A DNA stretch of 64,000 bases from Liquidambar formosana. Lineage: Eukaryota > Streptophyta > Magnoliopsida > Saxifragales > Altingiaceae. Where the stretch lies: assembly GCA_039720395.1 (NCBI GenBank), contig CM077824.1, forward strand, positions 29,243,613 through 29,307,612. Direction: 5' to 3'. The notes beneath the pieces are model-generated. The model did not search any database, was not told the DNA's origin, and saw nothing but the letters and a program-made list of their open reading frames with translations. Made by a program: the position numbers and the translations under genes. How positions within the stretch are numbered: the stretch's first letter is position 1; every line of letters starts with the position of its first letter. This document shows, in pieces, positions 36,247 to 47,964 of this stretch.

Positions 36247-36688
36247 GAGCATCCACAATGGAGGGGTTAAAATTCTGACCAGCTAAAGTAATTTAACCAA
36301 TAAAAAAGTTATATGTGGACACTTTAGTTTTGACTAAAGAGACCCACTATTTTAAAGTTAGACGTGCTCCAATGAAGCTGTTAAAGCTCCTTCTTTTTAG
36401 TGCTCATGTCAGGCAGGAATCACTTCAATGGTTTGGAAGCTATCGCTTTTTCCCGGTTTGGAAGCTGTCAAACACAAGAAACAAAAAAAAAAAAAAAAAA
36501 TGATAAACAATTCATAAGTGCCAAGATGGCACGTTACTGACACTGTTATTTGTAGCAGCAACTTTAACTTTTGACTAGTTTAACTCTTGCTTTAACATGC
36601 TCATTGGAGCATCAAAAAACATCACATGCCTTTTAAATATAAAAGGCTGACACTAAAAGTGGGGTTAACAGCATCATTGTGGATGCTC
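36247..36688. mobile_element. Tourist-like MITE (PIF/Harbinger), 442 bp
   Basis: TIR GAGCATCCACAATG at the left, CATTGTGGATGCTC at the right, flanked by TTA on both sides (36244-36246, 36689-36691). TTA is the 3 bp PIF/Harbinger target duplication. The interior has TIR-extending inverted blocks (GGTTAAA/TTTAAC, GCTCCAATG/CATTGGAGC) and an A-run near 36484. No transposase. Confidence 0.85.
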
Positions 36689-37259
36689 TTACCAAGTCTC
36701 TTACACCCAGTCAGTCATCAAGATCTTAGGAAAATACTGGTACGGGCCACCTCTCATGTAGGAAGTAGCTCTTCTATGTATGTCCTAGCCACCAAGATCC
36801 TCCATTGCAAAAGCCAACCCAGACTCAAATATATAAGAGCATATACATGCATACATATATAAGATGTAAAACTACCATAGCAAAGGATCTGATGCATCTT
36901 TAGGACTGCTTATGGCGATGACAGCACTTTTAAACAAACAGCCAACATCCTGAATGCAACTTCTAAAAGCAGCTACCGCAGGCTCTAACTTTAGAAATGG
37001 AGCAATGAAAGGAAGGACCCAAAGTGTCAAATGTAAACTTAATAATTAAAACGAGATAGGACCTAATAAGATTGCTGAATTTGAAAAAGAATCCGGTGTA
37101 GATTTTATGTTGGAAGTAAATCTTCTATGTATAAATTCGACGAACCATTTAGAGAGGCTCAAAGAAAGATCTCAAGTTCCGTCTCCTTATCAGATAGCCG
37201 AATTTCAGCAATCTTTCACCCCAAAAATGCTCGAGGCAGCCGGTTCATAGGGTTTTTAT

Positions 37260-37595
37260 TTTTATTTTTTATTGTTATTGTTGTTATTATTATTAGCAGT
37301 AGTGGTGAGAGTGCTAGCTATGTTCAAGTTTAGGTTGTTGGTTTTCTTCCGTGTTGGTTTAGTGGAGGCTTGGGTGCTTTCCATTTGGCCATATTGTTTG
37401 TTGTTCCTTGTATGCTCGTTTGGTGTTTGTTGTTTTGTTTGTGTATTGGGAGTTATGTCTTGAGGCGCGCAGTACTGTCTTGGTATTGTATTAGAGGGAG
37501 TGCTGGGGGGTTTGTTGTTTTGTGTAGGTGTGCTGTTGGTCAGCAGTGCCTGAGATCTATTTAAATATAATAATATTTCTGTTACCTATAAAAAA
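37260..37595 (+). mobile_element. Probable 5'-truncated LINE 3' end
   Basis: GT-rich, non-coding sequence ends TTTCTGTTACCTATAAAAAAAAA, like the 3' UTR and tail of plant L1-type LINEs. No RT remnant and no target duplication were found, so this rests on tail character alone. Confidence 0.35.
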
Positions 37596-37804
37596 AAAAC
37601 TAGAGGAAAAAAAAAAGTGCAGGGGTAAACTCACCCCACGCAGAAACAAAGGTGTGTCATAGGGCACCCCCTCAAAATTAGGGTTGCAGGAATTTTCTTG
37701 TCCTTGGATACATTCAATCCCCCCCACTCATTCGAATAGTATTAAATACCCCTGCCTCTTTTAGCCTAGCTTGAAAAATATCATTGCAAATGATGTGTTG
37801 GCAG

Positions 37805-38075
37805 CACGAGCTCCATTTGACTGCAGGAGTTGAGTGGAATACATAATCTATGAGGAACTCCGGGAAGTCATCTTAATGGATGCAAAGTTGCCATATTAAC
37901 TCCCCCAATGACAAGAATGCTGCCAGCAGTAGATATAATTCAAACACAAGCTCCATTCAACAATAGGAGCATAGGGAGATGCATAATCTATAAGGAATTC
38001 TGCGAAGTCAACTTGATAAATGCGAAATGGCTGCAAGATCGACTCCCCCATGACATGCACACTGTTAGAAATAGC
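37805..38075 (-). repeat. Imperfect tandem duplication, 140 bp unit, coding-like
   Basis: CACGAGCTCCATTTGACTGC at 37805 recurs as CACAAGCTCCATTCAACAAT at 37945, and the similarity runs on through CATAATCTAT(G/A)AGGAA and ACTCCCCCAATGACA/ACTCCCCCATGACA. On the minus strand both copies encode related text (DFAEFLIDYASPYAP versus DFPEFLIDY), and an open frame spans 38249-37896. I do not recognise a family. Probably a gene fragment with an internal repeat. Confidence 0.5.
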
Positions 38076-38612
38076 TATATTTGCAAGAGGTAGAAAGAGC
38101 TTGTATTCCAACGGGGCAGCAGATCCAAGCTTACCCTTTGCCACGGTGTGCCAAAATGAATCTTGGAGAACACGGGCCCAAGACCACGCCTCGACTAGAG
38201 GAACTTGGGGCACTTTCATATTGTTGTGACACAGCAATTGCTTCAACATCTTACAGGATCGAGGTCGAATAGTAGAAACTTAAGGTTAGTGCAAACAAAA
38301 AAGGCTAACCTCGATTAAGAGCGAAAGATACAGAGCGCAAGTAATAATTCCAAAAGTTTAGTCCTCTATTGATTAAGGGCAAAGCAGGTGTCATGATTAC
38401 CCTCAAATTTGAAAGGACGCTATTATATGCTGGTTTGAGATCACGTCACATTAAATGTGACAAATGACACCCCCACTTGCCTATTAGCATAGGTCTACTT
38501 TGAGGTTAGGGACGAAGCCAGGAATTTAGTTCAAGGAAAGCGAATTTTGGTTGGTTATTAGTACTTTATTCTTATTTAAAAAATTGAAGAAGCTTTTATG
38601 CTAGAAAAAAAT

Positions 38613-39329
38613 GGGAAAAATTACACCAACCTCTCCTAAGGTTTGATAAAATGACACTGACCTCTCCTAACATTTAAAAAATTACATTAACTTTCTTTGA
38701 GATTTAATAAATTTAACACTCACCTCTCCTCCATCGACCGTTAGTTTGACTAACGAAAATTGATGATGTCATACATTAAACTCACAAAAATGCCAATATT
38801 ACCCCTAATTAAGGAATAATGCATTAAATAACTAAATTAATTCTAAAATCTTATTTAAAGACAAAATTAAATATTCCAATGTAGACATTAAAGTTAATTT
38901 GCACCTATATATAGGCCAAGTGAGGACATGGGTACCTTTATTAATTAATTATTTTTTTTGCTACATCAAAAAGGGAGCCAAAGCCTAAACAAAGAAGGAA
39001 AAAAAAAGGAATTAGAAAAAAAAAAACTTGTTGAAAAACAATTATTCTATTTGGACTCTACTTAAACCAATGGCTTTTAACTCTTTAAAACACCTTAAAC
39101 CAAGATCAAATATGAGAAATGGGGGAAAAAAAAATGTAAACAACTAAGGTTTTATTTAGACTAAGGGTGATTTGGACATTTTACATGCTCCTTAACGGAA
39201 AAAGTAATGGAAGGGAGGTCTGCGTAGTTTTGCCCTAACCTCAAGAGAGGTCAATGTGATTTTTGAAATGTCAGGAGGTGAGTGTTATCTTGTCAAACCT
39301 CAGGGGAGGGAGGTCAGTGTATTTTTCCC
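38613..39329. mobile_element. MULE-like non-autonomous element with long TIRs
   Basis: Left arm GGGAAAAATTACACCAACCT is mirrored by the right arm, whose reverse complement is GGGAAAAATACACTGACCTC. The inverted similarity continues for roughly 150 bp through repeated ACCTCTCCTNANN/TTTGA(T/C)AA modules. About 717 bp with an AT-rich interior. Flanks are A-rich, so the 9 bp duplication expected for Mutator cannot be proved. Confidence 0.6.
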
Positions 39330-39473
39330 AAAAAATTGAAAAAATTTATAATCTATTGATGTTATGAGATGTATTAGACTAGTATGGGGGTGTATTTGTC
39401 TTTGTCTATTTATTTTAATATATAATAAGAGATTGAAGGTGTTAGGCCATACTTAAGACCATGTTTGATAACA

Positions 39474-39680
39474 TGGGATCAGAGCCCGTTATCGCTTGTG
39501 AGCCCATTGTTGTTGTCCGCGTGACAAGCCTGTTGTTGTTTTGTTAGGCTTGCACGTAATGGGGAGTGTTGGGAAGTCTCACGTCCCATATCGATTAAAT
39601 TTCGAATTTAACATGGTTTCATATACCTATTTAGGCCCTCCACCTAACAACTTAGGCTATTGGGTTGGAAACTTAACAAT
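39474..39680 (+). mobile_element. TRIM-like LTR remnant
   Basis: TGGGATCAGAGCC (39474-39486) resembles the tRNA-iMet primer site TGGTATCAGAGCC. About 75 bp later AATGGGGAG is a polypurine-like stretch directly followed by TGTTGGGAAGTCTCAC at 39567, a typical LTR start. A primer site and polypurine tract so close together indicate a terminal-repeat retrotransposon in miniature. The left LTR is not clearly matched and the right LTR end is uncertain. Confidence 0.5.
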
Positions 39681-40023
39681 TGATAAACCACAGCACATTT
39701 ATAATTGTCCTTGATGAGACCCCATCTTTTGAAACCATTGTATGATAGCTTCATTATTAATGTGGCTTGATCCTTGAGTATAGCTTTACTAACATGTGAG
39801 ATTGGCACTAAGGTGCTCCTACGTACACTCTAATATAGCATTTACTATGTGAGAGTAGTAGCATATCTAAGAAGGGCAGTGGGCACATTAATACTTCCAT
39901 TTTCTTTTCATGCCTTGAAGACAATAATTTCCTAGAAACCTCAAAGAGTCACATGGACAAGACAAGAGTGTCACCGAGTGTCAGTAGGCACCATTGCCAT
40001 CACACAAGTACAACCCCACAGCA

Positions 40024-43000
40024 TTTTTTATTTATTTATTTTATTTTATGAGCAAACCGAGAATATTATTAAGAGAATAGGTAGATACAAAAAAGCAGGG
40101 GAGAAAACAACCCCAACCTCAACACCGACTGAAAAAAAGGCGAGAAAACAACCCCAACCCCAACACCAACAGATAACGAGAAGATAAAAAAGCAAAACAA
40201 TCGCAACACAAGATGAGACAAAAAGAATATGTGCAAGCAAAACTCAGCAACATCATCCAGAACCTCCCTTTCTAGCCAGGTTACATCCAAACTACAAAAG
40301 GAACTAATCTACCAACGCCATCCTTAGCAAGCCAATCTGCCATGTTGTTTACCTCCCTTGGTTCGTGCTTTACAACAACTAAATAAAGATGCTCAATGAG
40401 TGAGAAGATTTCTTTGAGAATGAAGTTATATTTCCATATTCTAGAGGTCCCATTAATCCATGAAACAATTACTGCAGAGTCCGATTCAATAATGAGGTTT
40501 TTCATTCCCACCCAAGAAGAGGAGCAAAAAATTCTTAATGCCTCTCTGACCGCAAGAAGCTCTGCCAAATTAGAGTTAATAACACCATCAAGGCAAGAAA
40601 AGAAGCATAGCACGATACCACTCTTGTCCCTTAGAACACCACTAATACCACCTGGCACTGGCTTACCTCTAACTGAGCCATCTACATTGAATTTTAGGGA
40701 GCTAATGGGAGGGGCTGGGCTGCCAGACCTTGAGTTGTCTAACTTTCGGGTTTCTAATGCGGAACGATCTAACACCATCAATTGCTCGAAGGAAGTCATT
40801 AATAGAGAAACCAAATTCAGATCTAAGGGCTTTCACCCAAAGAGCAGTTCTGACAATGGAAAGGTGAGCTACATCGGACCAGTGCAATCTTATACCTTTG
40901 AAGACCAACTCATTTCTGGCTAGCCAAATAGACCATACAATGGCATAAAATAATGTGTCCCAAATGATCTTGTAAGCCCCACCCTTATGGGGGATGATCC
41001 AACGGGAGAAAATATCTGTAACAGAAATAGGGCAACACCACTCCCAACCCCACCACTTCAGGCATTCTGACCATACAAACCAAGACCAACTACAGTGGGC
41101 AAAAAGGTGATTAACATTTTCTTTTTCAACACCATAGAAGGGACAAGAAAAGTCAGCATTTGTGGGAAGAATATATCTTTGCCTGAGTTGGGACTTAATT
41201 GGAATTCTGCCGTTACGAAGAAGCTAGCAAAAAATCTCAACCTTAGGAGGCACTAAACCCTTCCAGACAGAGCAGCTTAACTGATAAAAAATTTGGGAAG
41301 ATTTTTCTTCAATAGCGGCATAATAGGACTTCACTGAATAAAGACCAAAGGGTGTGAATTTAAAGATATATTTATCTTGCAGTTCTTTACATAGTCTAAG
41401 ACCATCCAGCCTTGCAAGAAGAACACGAAATAACTCAAATTCCCAATCAAACAATGATCTTCGAAATTTGATATCCCAGCATTAAATGAGCCCATTCCAA
41501 GACCCCATATCAATCACTTTGGCATTTTTATGAAGTGCTAATCTAAACAGTCAAGGAAAAGCTTCTTTAAGAGAAACATCACAGGTCCACTTATTTGCAC
41601 AAAAACTGGCTTTACCTCCATTTCCAAGCATAGTGCAAACTCCACCACCCAAATGAATGCCAACGAATGACTCAGAAGGCAATATCTTAAATATGTCATT
41701 CCATAAAATGGAATTCTTACTAGAATTGGCAGAAATTGGAAGCCTCAAAACAATCACTAGCACCATGTTTTTCACTAACAACTGATTTCCATAAAGAGTT
41801 ATCTTCAACCATGAATCTCCACCACTATTTGAAGAGGAGAGCATCGTTCTTTATGCGCAACGAGCATAAGCTTAGCCCCGCTTTTTTCTTGCTAGCAATC
41901 AATCTGTCCCAACAAACCCAGTGAATCTTCCTTTTACTACTATTTCCCTCCTAGAGGAAGCTTCTCATCAATTTTTCCAATTCAAGCATAACACTATTTG
42001 GCATCTTAAACAAGGACATATAAAAAATAGGGAGATTACACAACGCAGATTTAATAAGGGTAATTCTACCACCAAGAGAGAGATAACCTCTCTGTCGACC
42101 CATAATTTTTCTTTTAAAATTCTCAATCACCGATTTCCATGTACTATACCTTCGTGGATTGGCCCCAAGAGTAAGTCGCAGATACTTTATGGGAAGGTTG
42201 TCAGATTTACATTTTAAAACGCGTGAAAAAGACTATAATGCATCCTCCTGAACATTCACACCAACAACACTGTTTTTAAAAAAATTAACTTTCAAGCCTA
42301 AGACTAGTTCGAAACCTTGCAACAGTCTCTTAACAGCAAGCAATTCATTAACGTCTGCTTCACAAAAAATTATAGTATTGTCTGCAAATTGCAAGTGGGA
42401 TAGGCTAAAGTTGCTATTCCGAAACTGAACACCACCTATAATGCCTTCTTCTTTAGCTTTGATAAAAAGAGCGTGAAGACCTTTTGCTGCAATGTAAAAA
42501 AGAAATGGGGAGAGAGGGACCCTGCCTGAGGCCTCTACCTATTGAAAACTCTTCCAAGGGTGAGCCATTAACCAGAACAAACACACGAGTAGAGGAGAAA
42601 CACTCAAGAATCCAGCTGGACCACTTATTCCCAAAGCCCATCTTATGAAGAGCAGTAATCAGGTAACCCCATTCAACACAATCAAAAGCTTTCACAAAAT
42701 CAACTTTAAAGACACAGCAGCTCTTCTTCTCCTTTTTAACAAGATCAATCACCTCATTAGCAATGAGAACCCCATCTAAAATTTTCCGCCCACTAATAAA
42801 CGCACTTTGAACATCACTGATGACTTTTCCAATCACCACTTTTAATCTATCAACAAGAGATTTTGCCAAAATTTTGTAGAAACAACTCACCAAACTAATG
42901 GGCCTGAAATCCTTAAGGCAAGTAGGGGAGCTACATTTAGGTATCAGATTAATGAAGGAAGAATTTAGGCCTTTGACCAGCTTCTCGTGAGCATGGAAAT

Positions 43001-43655
43001 CTAACAAAAACTCTAGAACATCTAGACTTAGAATATGCCAGCATTTCTTGATAAAATTAAAATTAAAGCCATCTGGACCAGGAGCTTTACCACCATCGAC
43101 CAAAGAGATAACATGAAAAATTTCTGTTTTACAGAAAGGACAAGTAATCCAGCTGCGATCTTCATCAAAAATAGACCTGAACCGCACCCTTTGGAAATAA
43201 GGCCTAAATCATTGAATGGAGGAAAAAAGATCTTTAAAGTATGCAGCAAACTATTTTTTAATAGTCACTGGATTATCACACATGACACCATTAAACCTTA
43301 AACATCCTATAAAATTGGATTTCTTTTTGCCTCTGGCAACTGCATGGAAAAACTTAGTATTTTTATCACCCTCTTTTAACCATTGCACCCTTGACTTCTG
43401 CTTCCAAATGCTCTCAAGATCCCTGTTAGCAACCCAAAAATCATGCATGAGTTTAGACTTGTGCTTGCTTTCGACAATGGAGAGATCCCTCCGCACCTGG
43501 ATTTTATCAAGCTAATCAATCTACTTCTCTAAATGTTTTATTTTATGTTCTGCAATTCCAAAAATATTTATGTTCCAATCCACAAGAGCTTTTCTGAGTA
43601 ATTTGAGTTTCATATGGAGCCTAAAGCCTACCCAGCCATCGATATGTGAGGAGGA
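40024..43655 (-). mobile_element. 5'-truncated LINE (L1-type, RNase H-bearing)
   Basis: Minus-strand LINE. The 3' tail is A/T-simple sequence at 40024-40050. Moving right come RNase H, a zinc-binding region, RT, and an RT-upstream linker near 43496-43251. The endonuclease and ORF1 are absent, so it is truncated at about 43655. A different subfamily from the LINE at 54317, which lacks RNase H in its visible coding. No target duplication was secured. Confidence 0.85.
40281..43496 (-). pseudogene. Broken LINE ORF2: RT, zinc region, RNase H
   Basis: RT: APGPDGFNFNFIKKCW, LKDFRPISLVSCFYKILAK, VQSAFISGRKILDGVLIANE, FKVDFVKAFDCVEW, then RGLRQG near 42510 where the frame breaks. The catalytic box reads FADNTIIFC (about 42384): the second catalytic Asp is Asn, so this RT would be inactive. 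RNase H (40814-40281): FNVDGSVRGKPVPGGISGVL, ESDSAVIVSWINGT, VNNMADWLAKDG, retaining the Asp-Glu-Asp-type acidic set. Several frameshifts separate the blocks. Confidence 0.85.
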
Positions 43656-45449
43656 CTAGCAAGACTCAACCAAAGCCAGCAAATCATGAAAGGCATGCCC
43701 ATACACAAACCAATCACTACCATAAGCGATTTCTGCTCACACATGTGGCCAAATTTTTATATCAAAAAACCTACATGTACTCCCACCTAATTAGAGCACA
43801 CCATGTCTCTAATGGGCACCTAATAGGTGTCCCAAAGTCAACTTTTCACATGCATAGTCGAACACAACACAAATTCCTAAGCTCAACATGTGACCATTGG
43901 GATCATAGGCGCGTCTCCTTTTCCGTTGTCAAGGTATGGTCGCTAGGAAGCCCACTTCGAGTGGATGCCTACTTTTCAAGTGAATCCATACGTCCGTATG
44001 GATATCCCACAAAGTGAATGACCACCTTAATTGACGGCAAAGCCTCCCACCAAGGATGGAAGCTGAGGCAAGCAAACCTCTTCAAGGTTCCCTTTGGAGT
44101 TCCTATAGTAGAGTGCCCTGGTGCTTGAGGCTTGCTTGCATTGGGAGTATGCCAAGGCGCTTAATCTCAAGCTTGGTGTCTTTGGTAAGGTCATTGGATT
44201 GGGACATCATGTTCCTTGGAATGACTTAAGGTATGGGCCATGGTGGTTGGAGTGGATGCTAGCCAAGATAGAGGTCACCTCAAGGCCACATGAGGATAAC
44301 ATGTTCCCAAACATGTGTTCTTCGCAGTGAGCAACATGCTGAGCAGCGGATAATTGGCTGAAAATGTGGCTTGCTTGCTTACATGCATGCACCATGCACC
44401 TAAACCACTAAAATGGTAGTGAAGGTTGCAGGATCAACTCCTCATGAACCACGAAGCCATTCTAATCGCTTTGAACTTGCAAGGCATCTACGGCCTTGAG
44501 GTGACATCGCGAACTTCCACACGACAGGACCTCAAGCTTTTCAATTAGCTAGGGCCTGCAAAACCCATCTACAATCCAATTGGGACCAATCCTCTCATAT
44601 ATAAGGCCCAAAAGGTCTTATTGGGAGGAGAAATCTAAGGATTGGACAAAGGGAATACACAATACATTCTTGATACAAGAAGGAGATCTCAAGGATTATC
44701 CTAAGAATCTCTCTAGGCTGGAAGTAACATGCTGAACGTTCCATCCCCTTTTATTGCTATACTATTCTTCTCAATCTTCCCTCACGTCACTCTCAGATTT
44801 CTTCACTCCCTCATGTCAGAACACACTCGTCTCCCAACCAATACACGTGCCTAGCCTATCCAACAATAACCCTCAAGTAATTTTTACCATAAAAACGTGA
44901 TAAGTAAATAACACAGAAGAGAATGAACAAGATAAAGAAATGAAACAAATGCACACTATACAACATTTATTTTGAAAGTTTACAAAACAACTACAAAATC
45001 CAATTCTGCAAGCTATATACCATCAAATTGGACAAGAGTGAGGCAACAAGAACTCAATGGTTGCTATCGAAGTGTTAAAAAACATGTACAAAATATTCGA
45101 ACAGAACTTCCAAATTTGTTCACATCAAAATTGGATTGTGTAGGATATCCAGTTCTCTGACAATAGAATACAAGTGATGTGAGTATTCAGCAGTCAAACA
45201 TATTGAAAAAGAAAAAAAAAAAAATGAACCCTCAATATAAAACTACTATGGCAAAAAAATTTGTGCTGACTAATTTGAAGCCAAGAGAAAAACTAGTCAA
45301 AAATCAAAGATGCAATATGAGGGAAGAACTCAACCTCTTGCGAGGATCAAAAGCTTTGAACATATCAGGAACCTTGCTATGTTCTCCAGTCATTTTGCCA
45401 TTCATCAAAGGAAGGTGAAAAGATGCCAGAGAAAACCAAACCACAACTT
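43656..45449. other. Intergenic stretch, possible solo LTR
   Basis: No host exon recognised. 44100-44880 has LTR-like character (CATATATAAGGCCCAAAAG TATA-type promoter near 44598, direct CT/TC-rich 3' part), but no partner repeat, primer site or target duplication was found. 44880-45449 is AT-rich. Confidence 0.35.
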
Positions 45450-46522
45450 TCAGAGCTTCTGATGTGATTCAATAAGCAATGCATTTAGTATGATATGAAC
45501 AGCAGCTTCATAAACAGCTCCATCATAATGCATCCCATCTACTGTGCGCCAAGTCCCACAGTTCCGACTCAATGACTGGATATCGAGCAACAGAAGGGGC
45601 CTACCAAACTGACACAAGAGCTTACTCTCGGAAATCTCTCCATTAAAAACATTCCATGTTGCATTACTCATCTTCTCCCTCTTCTCCTCCGTATTCGACA
45701 TCGAGTTTATCAACATAGGCATGCCAAGCCAAAAAAAGTGGGGCGACCAAATGGAAACAGAACCTGTTACAGGCCCATCCAAGTCAAATTGGGAAGAAAT
45801 TGGCATCAGTGACAACACTACACTCCTCAATATCTGTAAGGAAACCCCATAATCCGATGCATTCGTGACGTGAAGCATATGCCATAATCCTGACCCCATT
45901 ACCAAAACATCTGGGTAATTCTGGTTTCACTTAAATTCCATCATCAAATCGGTTAAATTCGTCACATAAGGAGCCCAAATGAAATCCAACTTCATTCCAA
46001 TTTCAGGAATCACCATCTGATAATCACTATGCCGTTTAAACAAGTCAGCTTTCACTGATTCCAAATCGTCCGAATGCAAAACCAAATTTAGCAGCGATAG
46101 TGCTACAAATCGTGCTTGCGAGTCCCCAACGATGACAACCCATGACCCATTAAGCAGATCTGAAGCATCGGACACTTCCCAATTTTCGAAATTCGCATGC
46201 AATTATGGGCGAAGACTTTGCCCAACCCCACGAAACCTCATAATTATTCCAGGATTCAACAGCCCGAATTGGTTTCACATCAAACACGATGTCATGGAGG
46301 AAAGAAATGCAAGAATCACATGTTTTCAAGACGACGGCTGAGGAAAAGGAGGATACAAAATCGGAGACGTAGGAGTGAGATGGACGCAACCGCGAGGGTA
46401 ATGAAGAGGGCTCCACTGAAGAAGAGCATCTTGTTGCGACTGAGATGCCACCCCGCCATCCCTATGGGCACGAACAGAACTACGCACGCCGCCAATATGT
46501 CGTATTGGGTGGCTCCTAACAT
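45450..46522 (-). pseudogene. Broken intronless PC-esterase-type Golgi/ER membrane protein
   Basis: Starts at 46522 with a double hydrophobic N-terminus (MLGATQYDILAACVVLFVPI, LFFSGALFITLAVA), then a luminal part with WNNYEVSWGWAKSS, the SGNH/GDS nucleophile block NGSWVVIVGDSQARFVALSL and, near the C-terminus, WRTVDGMHYDGAVYEAA, the DxxH block. This pairing is the PC-esterase/TBL-like acyltransferase-esterase arrangement. The pieces lie in different frames: frame changes near 46395-46375 and near 46185, plus an in-frame TGA at 45927-45929 after LTDLMMEFK. The C-terminal frame then runs open to 45450. Either a recent pseudogene or a gene with assembly indels; the TGA favours a pseudogene. Exact substrate unknown. 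Confidence 0.65.
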
Positions 46523-47264
46523 CGCTGCGTGTTTTGGAAAGAAAAATCACATCATCTGATGAACAAAACCGAGCTCGAAGATGGAAAGCAGCGAAGAGTA
46601 AGTGTTGTTGAGGAGGTTTCTTTCGATTTTGGCATTATTGCTGGGCTTTAAGTATTGAAGATTAAGGCTTACGTGTCATGGTTAGGGTTTGTTGGTGTGA
46701 TAAGTTGTTGGCTTGTCAACACAAGGCAGTGGTCAGAGTGATGGGAATGGGACAACGGCACCTTATGGGACTTCAAATGAAGTACATCTCGTTGATGGCT
46801 TCATGCTTCTTCGTGACCCTCTTAAACATTTGTAGAAGGAAAGACAGCCTATCGACAGTTGAAACTTTCTTTCTTTCTTTCTTTCTTTTTTTTTTTCCTT
46901 TTTTTTTTTTTTAAAACTGAAATGGCAAAAGCCAATTTGCTCCAACATTTGTAGAACCTCTTCAATGGGATTGCTGTTGGGAGAAGGGGAGTCTGGGGGT
47001 GTGATACGAGGGATCATCCATTCCCGTGGGTTGTAGACACAGACGCCATGAATTGGAGGCTATAAAAGCTGTTGGGAGGAATGGAGTTGGCTATGAAGAG
47101 GAGGAGAGACTAGAGAGTGGAGGTTGATTATGGCTCCATACTTACCGTACCGTAATATGGAGTAAATACTACGGTATTTTCTTTTATATTTCTCGTCCCT
47201 TTTTCTTTTCTTTTTCTTTTTTTTTCGGCTATTGTCATCACAAAAATTCATTTATATTCCTATT

Positions 47265-47269
<5 letters not shown>
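46523..47269. other. Intergenic stretch with CTTT and T-runs
   Basis: (CTTT)n and T-runs at 46868-46912 and pyrimidine-rich sequence at 47180-47226. No coding exon supported. The 46530-46680 part would be the promoter of the broken PC-esterase gene. Confidence 0.5.
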
Positions 47270-47316
<47 letters not shown>

Positions 47317-47338
47317 ATCTATATATATATATATATAT
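47270..47338. repeat. (AT)n microsatellite
   Basis: AT dinucleotide tract with one CTATCTAT interruption. Prone to slippage. Confidence 0.95.
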
Positions 47339-47747
47339 GAGTGCTGCTACATAAGACCAATCCTTCCAACGAAATCGTTGGGCGACTGACGTAGATTGTT
47401 TTTTAAAACAGTTTCCGTCAAAATTAATAGAATTCAAAATAATGATATGATGAAATTACCCATTCGTTTTCCATGCCACTTCCAAAGCATCAATCTTCTT
47501 TCTCTATCTTGCTATAACTCTACCCTTTCTCTTTCTATACCCAACCCCAAACAAACTCACAGTCCCTCTCCTTTTGCATCTTCCTCTACAAAGTAAGAGA
47601 GACGGCTACATATTTTTGTGAGAAAAACTAGTTTGATCCAACCAAAAAAAAAAAAAAACGGAGCATGAAGAATAAGAAGAAGATGACAGAGAAACTTATT
47701 TTTTGGGATTTTAACTAGAAAAAATTAGTTTTTTTTTTTCATGAAAA

Positions 47748-47964
47748 CTAGTTAAGTTTACAAAAATCTAGTTAAGTTTGTAAAAATTTAGCTAAGTTTA
47801 CAAACAAAACTAGCTAAGTTTACAAAAAATCTAGCTAAGTTTATAAAAATTTAGCTAAGTTTACAAACAAACCTAGCTAAGTTTACAAAAATCTAGCTAA
47901 GTTTACAAACAAACCTAGCTAACTTTGCAAAAAAAACCTATTTAACTTACAAAAACCTTCTAGA
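47748..47964. repeat. Minisatellite, 20-22 bp unit, about 10 copies
   Basis: The unit is CTAGCTAAGTTTACAAAAAT or its 22 bp variant ending in ACAAACAAAC. Copies differ by TTAG/CTAG starts and by A-run length, and 20-21 bp units alternate with 22 bp units, suggesting higher-order expansion of a two- or three-unit block. Non-coding. Confidence 0.9.

Noticed and set aside
44100..44880. Solo LTR or short retroelement
   Set aside because: TATA-like CATATATAAGG only; no terminal TG/CA pair with target duplication, no primer site and no partner repeat.
47748..47964. CRISPR-like array
   Set aside because: Units are contiguous without unique spacers, and the context is a plant nuclear genome; it is a minisatellite.
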